From Sulfurovum sp. (GTDB lineage: Bacteria; Campylobacterota; Campylobacteria; Campylobacterales; Sulfurovaceae), in NCBI GenBank assembly GCA_021166685.1, contig JAJPEU010000008.1, positions 23,919 to 87,918 on the forward strand: 64,000 nt of DNA, read 5' to 3'. The notes beneath the pieces were generated by a model. The model was not told where the DNA came from. It did not search any database and saw only the letters and a list, made by a program, of their open reading frames with translations. Below are positions 1 through 8,607 of the stretch, piece after piece. Both the position numbers and the translations under genes were made by a program. The number at the start of each line of letters is the position of its first letter. The stretch's first letter is position 1.

Positions 1-10
1 AAACAGTTTC

Positions 11-709
11 GTGTATAGTGATTGGGAAGAGATTCTGCATAAAGCCTATCGCGCCCTGGATGCTGACTATCAAGCTTTTTTAGAAAACAGTTCTACCTAT
101 TTTCCTTCGAAAGAGATCTGCTTTAATGCATTTAAAACGCTGCCAAAAGCACAAGTTAATTATGTTCTTTTCGGACAGGATCCTTATCCGCGCAAAGAGA
201 GTGCCATGGGTTACGCTTTTATTGATGCCAAGGTTGATTGTATCTTTTCCGAAAAAGGATTAAGCAAAGAAGTCAATCGTGCAACAAGCCTTCGTAATTT
301 TATCAAGATGGCATTGGTAGCAAGAGGAGATTTGAAAGCAGAAGACAGCTCCCAGGAAGCTATCTCAAAAATTGATAAAAACAATCTTATATCTTCCGTA
401 GAACAACTGCGCATGAATTTTGAAAAAAATGGCGTGCTGCTTCTCAATACGGCATTGGTTTTTACCGATAAAAAAAGTTCTTCCAGACACATTAGGGCAT
501 GGAGCCCGTTTATGGAGAATCTATTGCATTCTTTGGAGGAAAATGCCCCAAAACTCATCTTGTTTGGTACTCATGCAAAAGAATTAAAAAAAAGATTTTC
601 TTTGCAATCATTTGAAACAATTGAGCTTGAGCACCCCTACAACCATTCGTTTATTTCCAATACCACCGCATTAAATGTATTTGGAAGTATGAATCTACTT
701 GAAAAATAA
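11..709 (+). CDS. Uracil-DNA glycosylase superfamily protein (5' end may lie outside window)
   Basis: Predicted base-excision repair enzyme that removes uracil from DNA. The catalytic loop reads GQDPYP at residues 55-60 (classical Ung has GQDPYH, with the same Asp activating water), followed by GYAF, a LLLNTAL strand near 143-149, and HPYNHS near 208 where Ung carries HPSPLS. The 232-residue length is typical of the family. The drawn start is a GTG at 11, but the frame is open to the window edge, so translation may begin upstream. The altered His and minor-groove loop leave open a divergent substrate range. The superfamily call is firm; the precise subfamily is not. Confidence 0.75.
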   Translation: MYSDWEEILHKAYRALDADYQAFLENSSTYFPSKEICFNAFKTLPKAQVNYVLFGQDPYPRKESAMGYAFIDAKVDCIFSEKGLSKEVNRATSLRNFIKMALVARGDLKAEDSSQEAISKIDKNNLISSVEQLRMNFEKNGVLLLNTALVFTDKKSSSRHIRAWSPFMENLLHSLEENAPKLILFGTHAKELKKRFSLQSFETIELEHPYNHSFISNTTALNVFGSMNLLEK

Positions 710-721
710 AGAAAATTTTGC

Positions 722-727
722 TACAAT
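722..727 (+). promoter_or_regulatory. Putative -10 box for tRNA-Arg
   Basis: TACAAT about 35 bp before the tRNA-Arg gene, just after the glycosylase stop codon. It fits the sigma-70 -10 pattern of Campylobacterota, where the -35 is often weak. No clear -35 is seen. Call by position and sequence only. Confidence 0.4.
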
Positions 728-761
728 CACGCTTCCTAAATATCGCTACTTAATTTTTAGT

Positions 762-838
762 GCACTCATAGCTTAGCTGGATAGAGCATCGGTTTGCGGT
801 ACCGAAGGTCTCAGGTTCGAATCCTGATGGGTGTACCA
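762..838 (+). tRNA. tRNA-Arg (anticodon GCG)
   Basis: Complete cloverleaf: a 7-bp acceptor stem (GCACTCA with TGGGTGT, G-U pairs allowed), a D-arm with AGCTGGAT, a 5-bp anticodon stem TCGGT/ACCGA enclosing loop TTGCGGT with anticodon GCG, a 5-bp T-stem with loop TTCGAAT, discriminator A and an encoded CCA. It reads CGC and, by wobble, CGU arginine codons. Confidence 0.96.
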
Positions 839-880
839 CTTCTTCTTTTTCAAATCTTAAAACCAAGACATAACCAAATT

Positions 881-886
881 TATACT
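881..886 (+). promoter_or_regulatory. Putative -10 box for the receiver-like/gmk operon
   Basis: TATACT in an AT-rich stretch 33 bp before the ATG at 919. A second candidate, TAATAT, follows at 891. It would drive the receiver-like gene and gmk together. Confidence 0.4.
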
Positions 887-918
887 ACAATAATATAAAT
901 ACCTTTTGGAGCATAGCT

Positions 919-1713
919 ATGCATATTTTACTCATCAATAGCAATCCGGTTGTCTCTAGGCTTTTTTCTCTTTGTGTGCGTGATGAAGCATTTTCTTTGG
1001 AAGAAGCAGAAAGTGTGGACAGGATCAAGAGCGATAGCTATGATCTGATAGTCGTGGATGACGCATCCTATAATGAGAAAGTGCAGGAGTATATTGATGC
1101 GCTTCATGCCCTGAAAACCATTTTTTTGACGCGCTACAATGAAGAGAATCACCTATTTGATAAAATAATTATAAAACCTTTTTTGCCCTCACAGATTATG
1201 GAGGTAATTAGGGAGGCGGAAAAAGAGAGAAGTCAGGCTATTGGCTTGAAAGACCACTTTATTTTTCCTCTTTCTGCTGAAACTTTTGAGGATGATATCG
1301 GGGAGATACATGAAGACGACCTTGCAAAAACAAATATTCTCAATGATAAAGAGATAGAAAAGATAAAAAATCTTTTAGATATGGATGAAGATGAAGATCT
1401 TTGCGCAGTAGGCGATGAGATGAATGAAGAGGGAAAAATTGAAATCATTAAACGTCAATTGGCAAAGGATGGATTGGAAGTTATGGATGAAGAAGAATTT
1501 TTTGAATCTTTTGCCAAAAGTGACAAGGCTGACAAAGTGTCCCAAGCACCATCCGCTGCAAAACAAACACTAAAACCAAAGCAGGAAGATACCCATTTGG
1601 CTTTTGAGGAGGCGCTATTTCAGACCATCACAGGCATGAAAGTCAAAAAAATAAGAAAATTGCTTAAAGGTGCAGAGGTAAGTATCACGATTCGCTTTAG
1701 GGACAAAGCATAA
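919..1713 (+). CDS. Receiver-like N-terminal domain protein, acidic, function unknown
   Basis: The first ~100 residues look like a response-regulator receiver fold: a hydrophobic first strand, a second strand ending in VVDD (D47/D48) and a late KP pair at K86-P87. The acidic pair normally found after strand 1 is replaced by N-S-N (residues 7-9), so ordinary Mg-dependent phosphorylation is doubtful. Residues ~110-225 are very acidic and probably disordered. The last ~35 residues (EEALFQTITGMKVKKI...) are basic and may be a separate interaction segment. It overlaps gmk by 1 bp, so the two are probably translationally coupled. No DNA-binding domain is visible. Function not recognised. Confidence 0.7.
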   Translation: MHILLINSNPVVSRLFSLCVRDEAFSLEEAESVDRIKSDSYDLIVVDDASYNEKVQEYIDALHALKTIFLTRYNEENHLFDKIIIKPFLPSQIMEVIREAEKERSQAIGLKDHFIFPLSAETFEDDIGEIHEDDLAKTNILNDKEIEKIKNLLDMDEDEDLCAVGDEMNEEGKIEIIKRQLAKDGLEVMDEEEFFESFAKSDKADKVSQAPSAAKQTLKPKQEDTHLAFEEALFQTITGMKVKKIRKLLKGAEVSITIRFRDKA

Positions 1714-2339
1714 TGAAGCGAGTAGGCCATGGGGCAATTTTGGTGCTTTCTGGACCTAGCGGAGCTGGGAAAAGCACTATTATTCATGCAGCTTCCAAAG
1801 AAATAGGCGAATATTATTTTTCTATCTCTACCACCACGCGTGCTCCTAGAGCAGGAGAGGTGCACGGAAAAGATTATTTTTTTGTCTCAAAAGAAAGTTT
1901 TGAGGAAGATATTAAAGCAGGGAATTTTCTTGAGTATGCGCAGGTGCACGGAAATTACTATGGTACTTCATTGAAGCCGGTAAGAAAAGCATTGGAAGAA
2001 GGCAAGCTGGTTATATTTGATATTGATGTACAAGGGCACAGACTGGTGCGCGCAAAAATGGGAGATATTACCACTTCGGCATTTATCACCCCGCCGACAC
2101 TCAAAGAATTAAAAATCAGGCTAAAAGACAGATCCACCGATGATGATTCTGTTATTGTCAGACGTATAGAAAATGCAAAAGAAGAGATACGTGCAGTGGG
2201 AGAATATGATTTTACGATCATTAACAGTATTGTAGAAGAAGCTGCCGAAGAGTTCGTGGTGGTAGCCAAGGCGGCAAGACTGAAGCAAAGCAAAGAAGAA
2301 GAAGCAAGATTTATTCAAAACTGGTTAAGCAAAGAATAG
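1713..2339 (+). CDS. gmk: Guanylate kinase
   Basis: Phosphorylates GMP to GDP in the cytoplasm. The P-loop GPSGAGKST lies at residues 14-22, followed by the GMP-binding region (TTRAPRAGEVHGKDY) and the lid with paired arginines (DRSTDDDSVIVRRI). At 208 residues it is full length. The ATG shares its A with the stop codon of the upstream gene, giving a coupled two-gene operon. A short hairpin (AAGAG/CTCTT, 2356-2368) follows the stop. Confidence 0.97.
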   Translation: MKRVGHGAILVLSGPSGAGKSTIIHAASKEIGEYYFSISTTTRAPRAGEVHGKDYFFVSKESFEEDIKAGNFLEYAQVHGNYYGTSLKPVRKALEEGKLVIFDIDVQGHRLVRAKMGDITTSAFITPPTLKELKIRLKDRSTDDDSVIVRRIENAKEEIRAVGEYDFTIINSIVEEAAEEFVVVAKAARLKQSKEEEARFIQNWLSKE

Positions 2340-2381
2340 CCATTGTGCGAAACATAAGAGGTGCTCTTAAACATTTTTGAG

Positions 2382-2387
2382 TATAAT
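2382..2387 (+). promoter_or_regulatory. Putative -10 box for tatA
   Basis: Perfect TATAAT located 48 bp before the tatA start, downstream of the gmk stop. No convincing -35 box. Confidence 0.45.
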
Positions 2388-2435
2388 TGTTAAAATTTTT
2401 ACATCACACTCAATAGTTGAGTACAAAGGATTGAT

Positions 2436-2660
2436 ATGGGAATGCCAAGTATGCCGGAGTTATTGGTTGTATTAGCAATAGTAGTGCTTCTTTTTGGAGC
2501 AAAAAAAATTCCAGATCTTGCAAAAGGTATAGGAAAGGGAATTAAAGACTTTAAAAAAGCGGTAAAAGAAGACGAAGAGGAAGAAAAAAAAGAAATTGCT
2601 TCCAAAGAAGAACCGAAAGTTGAAGTTCCAGCCAAAGAAACAAAAAGCGAAAACGCGTAA
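2436..2660 (+). CDS. tatA: Twin-arginine translocase subunit TatA
   Basis: Pore-forming component of the Tat system that exports folded proteins across the inner membrane. Typical TatA layout: an N-terminal transmembrane helix (residues ~5-21), the [18 protein letters not shown] hinge and amphipathic helix, then a highly acidic and lysine-rich tail. At 74 residues it fits TatA/E. TatB and TatC are not in the window. It lies alone ahead of argS with its own -10 box. Confidence 0.93.
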   Translation: MGMPSMPELLVVLAIVVLLFGAKKIPDLAKGIGKGIKDFKKAVKEDEEEEKKEIASKEEPKVEVPAKETKSENA

Positions 2661-2800
2661 AAATCTTTTCCCATAATCTTTATGGGAAAACTTATATATT
2701 TTAAACAGAGAAAACTTCTTATCACCGTTAGAGTCCATAGGCATTCTTAGTCAAAAACTTGAGAATGGGAAATAGACTATTACCTATTCATGGAAAACAT

Positions 2801-4498
2801 ATGAAATTAAAATCAGAAATAAATACTATTATCAAAGAAGCTTTTGAAAAAGCCGAGATAGATGCTCCGGCAGTGTCAGTAACAGAAGCGACAAAACCGG
2901 AATTTGGAGATTTTCAGTTTAACGGAGTGATGGCGTTGGCTAAAACACTCAAACAAAATCCAAGAGAGATTGCACAGAAACTCATATCGCATATTGATCT
3001 TACAGGCGCTATCGCTAAGGTTGAGGTGGCAGGGCCCGGGTTTATCAATGTGTGGCTTCACCCTTCATGGATAGCTTTGGCATGCGAACAGGCTTTACAG
3101 GATGAGCGGCTAGGTGTGTCCAAGCGGGAAACACCTATAAAAGCGGTGGTTGACTATTCCGGCCCCAATATGGCAAAACAGATGCATGTGGGACATTTGC
3201 GTTCGACTATTATCGGCGATACTCTGGCAAATCTTTTAACGTATCTTGGTGATGAGGTCATTCGCCAAAATCATATCGGAGACTGGGGAACACAGTTTGG
3301 TATGCTAATTGCCTATCTTGAAGAGAAAGGAAGCGATGGCAGTGCCAACTTGAAGGACCTGGAACAATTTTATAAAGAAGCCAAAACCCGTTTTGATGCA
3401 GATGCCTCTTTTGCAAACAAAGCAAGAGAATATGTTGTCAAGATACAAAGCGGGGATCAGCACTGTCTTAATCTTTGGCAAAAGTTTATTGATATTTCAC
3501 TTGGACACTGTGAAGATGTATACGGCAAACTTTGTATCAAACTCACAAGAGAGGATGTCAAGGCAGAAAGTTTTTACAATGAAGATCTTCCAAATGTCAT
3601 AGAAGATTTAATCAAGCAAGGGTTGCTTAAAGAAAGCGATGGAGCACAATGCGTATTTTTAGAAGGAGAAGAGATCCCGGTGATCATTCAGAAGGGAGAT
3701 GGAGGTTATCTCTATGCTACTACCGATCTGGCGGCCTTAAGGTATAGGGCCAATGTTCTTGACGCGAAGAGAATTTTATATGTGGTGGATGCAAGACAAT
3801 CAGAGCATTTTAAACAAGTATTTAAAATAGCAAAAGAGTCTGGGTTTGTGCCGCAGGATGTAAACCTTGAACACATTGCTTTTGGAACCATGATGGATAA
3901 AACCGGCAAGCCCTTTAAAACACGAGACGGCGGTACGGTCAAGTTGGTAGATTTGCTTGACGAAGCTGTTATTAAAGCCAAAGAAAGCATTAAAGATAAA
4001 GAGAACCTCTCTTTGGAAGAACTTGAAAGTTTGGCAAAAATCATAGGTATCGGCGCGGTTAAATACGCTGATCTTTCCATCAACAGAGAATCTAATTATA
4101 TTTTTGATTGGGATAAAATGTTGAGTTTTGAAGGTAATACTTCGTTGTATATGCAATATGCCTATGCAAGAATCCAAAGTATTTTTAGGCGTTTTGATGG
4201 AGAAATTCAAGGGCATATCGTGATCAAAGATCAGATAGAGCATCGTTTGGGTGTGATGCTGTTGCGTTTTGAAGAAATGCTTTATCGTGCAGCAGAAGAA
4301 GCAGCCCCCAACCAAATCACAAGCTACCTTTACGAGCTTGCCACCCTCTTTATGCGATTTTATGAGCAAAACCCTATACTGAAAGAGGGGGTTTGTGAAG
4401 AACTAAGAATGAGTCGCTTGGCTCTTGCACGCTTGACAGCAAGAACGATAAAAGAGGGATTGGATATTCTTGGGATAGATGTGGTTGATAAGATCTAG
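2801..4498 (+). CDS. argS: Arginyl-tRNA synthetase
   Basis: Class I aminoacyl-tRNA synthetase charging tRNA-Arg. The HIGH motif appears as HVGH near residue 130 and is followed by GDWGTQFG. The KMSK motif is degenerate, as is usual for ArgRS, with GKPFKTRDGG in the corresponding region. A C-terminal DALR anticodon-binding domain ends the protein. The in-frame start at 2759 has no ribosome-binding site; the ATG at 2801 is preceded by GGAAAA at good spacing and begins MKLKSEINTIIKEA, matching the family N terminus. 565 residues. Confidence 0.97.
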   Translation: MKLKSEINTIIKEAFEKAEIDAPAVSVTEATKPEFGDFQFNGVMALAKTLKQNPREIAQKLISHIDLTGAIAKVEVAGPGFINVWLHPSWIALACEQALQDERLGVSKRETPIKAVVDYSGPNMAKQMHVGHLRSTIIGDTLANLLTYLGDEVIRQNHIGDWGTQFGMLIAYLEEKGSDGSANLKDLEQFYKEAKTRFDADASFANKAREYVVKIQSGDQHCLNLWQKFIDISLGHCEDVYGKLCIKLTREDVKAESFYNEDLPNVIEDLIKQGLLKESDGAQCVFLEGEEIPVIIQKGDGGYLYATTDLAALRYRANVLDAKRILYVVDARQSEHFKQVFKIAKESGFVPQDVNLEHIAFGTMMDKTGKPFKTRDGGTVKLVDLLDEAVIKAKESIKDKENLSLEELESLAKIIGIGAVKYADLSINRESNYIFDWDKMLSFEGNTSLYMQYAYARIQSIFRRFDGEIQGHIVIKDQIEHRLGVMLLRFEEMLYRAAEEAAPNQITSYLYELATLFMRFYEQNPILKEGVCEELRMSRLALARLTARTIKEGLDILGIDVVDKI

Positions 4499-4569
4499 CA
4501 AAAAGTTCTTTTTTAAAGAGAGTACTTTTGTTCATCCTGCGTAGACAGTCCGGTTGAGATTAAAATCTG

Positions 4570-4608
4570 TTTTTCAATACACAGGCATTAGGGTTGCGTA
4601 TTGAAAAA
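4570..4608. terminator. Bidirectional terminator-like inverted repeat between argS and nadD-rsfS
   Basis: A perfect 11-bp inverted repeat (TTTTTCAATAC at 4570-4580, GTATTGAAAAA at 4598-4608) with a 17-nt loop lies between two convergent genes. A/T runs on both arms would give U-tracts in both directions. Confidence 0.65.
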
Positions 4609-4620
4609 AGTTTATATTAA

Positions 4621-5523
4621 TTACAATTTTTTTTGAGCCGCTGTTAATTCACTTAAAAATGTCTCAAGAGAATAGCGCTGGCGGTATTCGGGGATCATGA
4701 TGTGAATGAGAATATCACCCAAGTCAATGACTGCCCACTCGTCACTGATATCAGCAGCAAGGAACGTTTCACCTTTTGGTTTGAGTGCATTTTTGAGCTG
4801 ATCAACAAGCGCCTGGGTGTGCTTTCCATTGAGCGAGTTTGCTATAACTACACGCTTTGCAATGTAGTCTGCGTTATCAAGATTGAACACCTCGATCTCT
4901 TCGGCTTTTTTTTCATCGAGTAGGGTAACGATGTTTTCTATGCGTTGTTCCATTGTCATATTTTGTTGTCCTTTTAATATTTTTTTGACAGATTCTCTGA
5001 TCTGTATGTCAACATCTTCCAATTGCTTTGTATCGCGAATTTTTGAAGAACTGACGGGTGTATTTATCTTTAAAATCTTCCATTGTTTGAGCATTTGAGT
5101 TTGCAGATGGCTGCCTTCACGCGTTGCAATCACCCAAGTGATTTCATTGTTGAGCCACTCAAATTCATGCCAGTTTGACAATGTTGTCAAATTGTCAGCA
5201 CCGATTATAAGATACTTTACGTTATAAATTTGTTTAAAATGTTTTACGGTTTGTGAGGTGGCAATACTCTTTCCTTCTTGTATTTCATAGCTGCTCACCA
5301 CCACTTTTTCTATCGGATCAAAAAGTGTATGACACCATTGAAGCCGAAGTGCGGCAGGAGCTAAAGAAGAGAACTTAAAGGGATTAAGATAAGCAGGCAT
5401 AACGAGCAACTTCTCTATGCCAAGAGAATGCACAGCTTCCTCAATAATAGCTCGATGTCCTTGGTGAGGAGGATCAAAGCTCCCACCAAAGATTGCTACA
5501 GTCGGCTTCTCTTGTTTAACCAA
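4621..5523 (-). CDS. nadD-rsfS: NadD-RsfS fusion: nicotinate-nucleotide adenylyltransferase / ribosomal silencing factor
   Basis: One uninterrupted frame carries two normally separate proteins. Residues 1-188 are NadD (nicotinate mononucleotide adenylyltransferase, NAD biosynthesis), with GGSFDPPHQGH at 13-23 and the C-terminal SSSKIR motif. Residues 189-300 are RsfS, which binds ribosomal protein uL14 and blocks subunit joining in starvation. The start is TTG at 5523, supported by TGAGGT upstream. At the domain junction an in-frame ATG (4957-4959) is preceded by AAAAGGACA at normal Shine-Dalgarno spacing, so RsfS may also be made alone from the same mRNA. Transcribed divergently from gap. 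Confidence 0.9.
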   Translation of the reverse strand: MVKQEKPTVAIFGGSFDPPHQGHRAIIEEAVHSLGIEKLLVMPAYLNPFKFSSLAPAALRLQWCHTLFDPIEKVVVSSYEIQEGKSIATSQTVKHFKQIYNVKYLIIGADNLTTLSNWHEFEWLNNEITWVIATREGSHLQTQMLKQWKILKINTPVSSSKIRDTKQLEDVDIQIRESVKKILKGQQNMTMEQRIENIVTLLDEKKAEEIEVFNLDNADYIAKRVVIANSLNGKHTQALVDQLKNALKPKGETFLAADISDEWAVIDLGDILIHIMIPEYRQRYSLETFLSELTAAQKKL

Positions 5524-5578
5524 ATAATAACCTCAATTAGTGTAAAATTGCATAATTTTAGCATAATAAGGTACAAAC

Positions 5579-6583
5579 ATGGCTGTAAAAGTAGCAATTA
5601 GCGGACTGGGTAGGATTGGTAGATGTGTGGCACGTATCATTGCCGACAGAAATGACATAGAACTTGTAGCGGTAAATGCAAGCGGTACGCCAGAAATGTT
5701 AGAATACAATGTAAAATATGACAGCGTGCACGGTACTCGTAAAGATGTAGCGGTGCGAGACGGATATTTGTATATAGGCAAAGATAAAGCCAAGATTTTA
5801 GAAGAACGCGATCCGGCAAAATTAGATTTTGCCGCATACGGCGCAGAGGTCGTGCTGGAATGTACGGGCGCCTTTTTAACACAAGAAAGCGTACAGCCTT
5901 ATCTTGAGAACGGAGTCAAGAAAGTAATTTTTTCTGCTCCGGCCAAAGATGACACTCCAACATTTGTCATCGGTGCCAATGAAAAGAGCTATGCGGGCCA
6001 ATCGATTATTTCAAATGCAAGCTGCACAACCAACGGTTTGGCTCCTGTAGCCAAAGTGCTTGATGATGTTTTTGGTATCGAAAAGGGATTGATGACAACA
6101 ATCCACTCCTATACCTCTTCCCAGCCTATCTTGGATACAAAACACAAAAAAGACCCAAGAAAAGGACGTGCAGGAGCGACCAATTTGGTTCCGACCACAA
6201 CAGGGGCGGCCAAGGCGATTTCCAAAGTGCTTCCAAATCTTGAAGGCAAACTTAACGGTCAGGCAATCCGTGTGCCGACTGCAGATGTTTCAATGGTTGA
6301 TTTGACAGTAACATTAAGCAAAAATGCTACGCTTGACGAGGTGAAAAATGCTTTTAAAACGGCCAGCAAAGGTTCTTATAAAGGCATATTGGGTGTAGAT
6401 GAAGAGTATAGGGTCTCTCAAGATTTTGTGGGCGAAGAGCTCAGCACGGTTGTACCGCTTGACACAATTCAGGTAATAGGCGGCAATATGGTAAAAGTGC
6501 TTTCCTGGTATGACAACGAGTGGGGATACTCGTGTCGTTTGGTTGACATGGCAGTGTATGTAAGCAGAAAGCAGGAGTCATGA
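5579..6583 (+). CDS. gap: Glyceraldehyde-3-phosphate dehydrogenase
   Basis: Interconverts glyceraldehyde-3-phosphate and 1,3-bisphosphoglycerate. Rossmann motif GLGRIGR at residues 9-15, catalytic SNASCTTN with Cys149, and the C-terminal [10 protein letters not shown]. The loop after strand 2 reads VNASG rather than the IND of strictly NAD-dependent enzymes, so coenzyme preference cannot be assumed. 334 residues. First gene of gap-pgk-tpiA; its stop overlaps the pgk start by 4 bp. Confidence 0.97.
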   Translation: MAVKVAISGLGRIGRCVARIIADRNDIELVAVNASGTPEMLEYNVKYDSVHGTRKDVAVRDGYLYIGKDKAKILEERDPAKLDFAAYGAEVVLECTGAFLTQESVQPYLENGVKKVIFSAPAKDDTPTFVIGANEKSYAGQSIISNASCTTNGLAPVAKVLDDVFGIEKGLMTTIHSYTSSQPILDTKHKKDPRKGRAGATNLVPTTTGAAKAISKVLPNLEGKLNGQAIRVPTADVSMVDLTVTLSKNATLDEVKNAFKTASKGSYKGILGVDEEYRVSQDFVGEELSTVVPLDTIQVIGGNMVKVLSWYDNEWGYSCRLVDMAVYVSRKQES

Positions 6584-7776
6584 AGGTGAAAACACTAAAA
6601 GATTTGGATATCGAAGGCAAAAGAGTATTTATACGATGCGACTTCAATGTTCCCAAAGATGAATTTGGCAATATTACCGATGACAGACGTATCCGTTCAG
6701 CCCTCCAAACTATCCGTTATTGCATTGATAGAGATTGCAAAATAATTTTAGCTTCACATTACGAGCGTCCGGAGCCGGGCAGGTATGAAGAGCAATACTC
6801 ATTAGCTCCCGTAGCAAAAAGATTGCATACGCTATTGAAAATAAAAAATGATATTTATATGGCAAATGATGTAGTGGGAGAAGATGCCAAAGCAAAAGCA
6901 GACAAACTTGAGGCAGGAGATGTATTGTTGTTGGAAAATCTTCGTTACGAGGCAGGCGAAACGGCCGACGATGAAAAATTTGCAAAACAATTGGCTGATT
7001 TTGCAGATTTTTATATCAATGATGCCTTTGGTGCCTGCCATAGAAAACATGCGTCTATTCACGCAATTACCAAATTTTTTGACAAAGAGCACAAGGCAGC
7101 AGGCTTCCTCATGGAAAAAGAGATCAATTTCTTTTCCAAGGTAATCGAAAAACCTACAAGGCCTTTTGTTGCCGTAGTTGGAGGAAGCAAAGTATCAGGC
7201 AAACTTCAGGCATTAACGAACCTGTTGAATAAAGTAGATAAGTTAATTATCGGCGGCGGAATGGCATTTACTTTTTTGAAAGCGCAAGGATATGAAGTAG
7301 GAAATTCTCTTGTGGAAGATGATCTTTTGGATGAAGCAAGGGCAATTATGTCTAAAGCGAAAGAGCTTAATATTAAATTTTATCTTCCTGTAGATGTGGT
7401 GGTTGCGCCGGAGTTTTCTGAAAATGCGACAGTGAAGTTTTTGCCTACACAAGAGATTCCTAAGGGATGGTACGGACTGGATATAGGTCCGGCAAGTTCT
7501 AGACTTTTCCGTGAAGCGCTCGGTGATGCCAGAACGATTATCTGGAACGGACCAATGGGGGTGTACGAGATGGATAGGTTCTCCAAAGGGAGCATTGCAA
7601 TGTCTCACAATATTGCCCAAACCCATGCAACAACGATTGTGGGAGGCGGAGATACTGCAGATGTAACACAAAGGGCAGGTGATGCAGATGAGATGACATT
7701 TGTGAGCACAGGCGGTGGAGCAAGTCTTAAGCTGATAGAAGGGGAAGCACTTCCCGGACTTGAAGCGCTCAGATAA
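6580..7776 (+). CDS. pgk: Phosphoglycerate kinase
   Basis: Transfers phosphate between 1,3-bisphosphoglycerate and ADP. The N-terminal RCDFNVP substrate motif, [11 protein letters not shown], the hinge region and the C-terminal nucleotide motifs ([25 protein letters not shown]) are all present. 398 residues, full length. It starts with ATGA overlapping the gap stop, indicating coupling, and tpiA follows 37 bp after its stop codon. Confidence 0.98.
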   Translation: MKVKTLKDLDIEGKRVFIRCDFNVPKDEFGNITDDRRIRSALQTIRYCIDRDCKIILASHYERPEPGRYEEQYSLAPVAKRLHTLLKIKNDIYMANDVVGEDAKAKADKLEAGDVLLLENLRYEAGETADDEKFAKQLADFADFYINDAFGACHRKHASIHAITKFFDKEHKAAGFLMEKEINFFSKVIEKPTRPFVAVVGGSKVSGKLQALTNLLNKVDKLIIGGGMAFTFLKAQGYEVGNSLVEDDLLDEARAIMSKAKELNIKFYLPVDVVVAPEFSENATVKFLPTQEIPKGWYGLDIGPASSRLFREALGDARTIIWNGPMGVYEMDRFSKGSIAMSHNIAQTHATTIVGGGDTADVTQRAGDADEMTFVSTGGGASLKLIEGEALPGLEALR

Positions 7777-7813
7777 TCGGCGATTCAGACCAAGCAGTGA
7801 AAAAGGCAGGGAA

Positions 7814-8503
7814 ATGATTTTTGCAGCAAATTTTAAAACAAACCATACCCGCAAGAGCACAAAAAAATACATAGAAACGCTGCTGACAAAAATCATAGCA
7901 AAAAAAGAGGGGGATAAAGTATACATTTTTCCTCCGGCAACTGCTTTGGATCAGTTCTGCGGTGATGTTATTTTGGGAGCCCAAAATGCCTATATGGCAC
8001 AAAACGGTGCGTTTACGGGAGAGATAGGGCTAGAACAACTTGAAGAGTTTGAGATTAAGACCATTCTTATAGGACATAGCGAAAGAAGAGAAATTTTAGG
8101 TGAAAGTCAAACGTTTATAGCCGAAAAATTCGCTTACTTTCAATCTCACGGATTTGAGATTGTCTATTGTATAGGCGAACCTCTTGAAGTACGTCAACAA
8201 GGGCAGCACAGTGTTGTAGAATACCTTCTTTCTCAGTTTGAAGGGATTGATACTTCTTATGAAAAACTGATTGTTGCCTATGAGCCTATCTGGGCGATTG
8301 GTACAGGAAGATCTGCTACATTGGAAGAGATCGGCAATACCCACGAAGCATTGAAGAAAACCCTTCAGAAACCACTGCTTTATGGAGGGAGTGTGAAACC
8401 CGAAAACAGCAAAGAGATTATCGCTATTCGCGGAGTAGACGGGTTGCTTGTGGGGAGTGCCTCTTTGGATGCAGAAAATTTTGCCAAGATGATAACAGAT
8501 TGA
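7814..8503 (+). CDS. tpiA: Triosephosphate isomerase
   Basis: Interconverts dihydroxyacetone phosphate and glyceraldehyde-3-phosphate. Visible catalytic parts: N-x-K in FAANFKTN (Lys near residue 8), GHSERR (His), the loop-6 region YEPIWAIGTG (Glu), and GGSVKPEN. The frame is open from 7760 inside pgk, but the ATG at 7814, preceded by AGGCAGGGA, gives the family N terminus. 229 residues, the short form typical of Campylobacterota. Confidence 0.95.
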   Translation: MIFAANFKTNHTRKSTKKYIETLLTKIIAKKEGDKVYIFPPATALDQFCGDVILGAQNAYMAQNGAFTGEIGLEQLEEFEIKTILIGHSERREILGESQTFIAEKFAYFQSHGFEIVYCIGEPLEVRQQGQHSVVEYLLSQFEGIDTSYEKLIVAYEPIWAIGTGRSATLEEIGNTHEALKKTLQKPLLYGGSVKPENSKEIIAIRGVDGLLVGSASLDAENFAKMITD

Positions 8504-8554
8504 TATTTGTTTGCCGGTACTCATAGTGTCGTTCTAAAGCAAATCAATACTTTC

Positions 8555-8606
8555 CCCATTTACCATTCCCTGTTATCTAAATCTAGATAAACAAGGAACG
8601 TATGGG
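8555..8606. terminator. Imperfect long inverted repeat between convergent tpiA and nusA
   Basis: A ~52-bp interrupted palindrome. Its core is TTATCTA, AATC loop, TAGATAA (about 8572-8590), with outer paired blocks CCCAT/ATGGG and TTCC/GGAA. No strong T-tract follows on either side, so termination is plausible but unproven. Confidence 0.45.
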
Positions 8607-8607
8607 T

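Noticed and set aside
7243..7926. 227-codon minus-strand frame opposite pgk/tpiA
   Set aside because: Lies fully antisense to two confident glycolytic genes, with Cys/His-rich noise composition.
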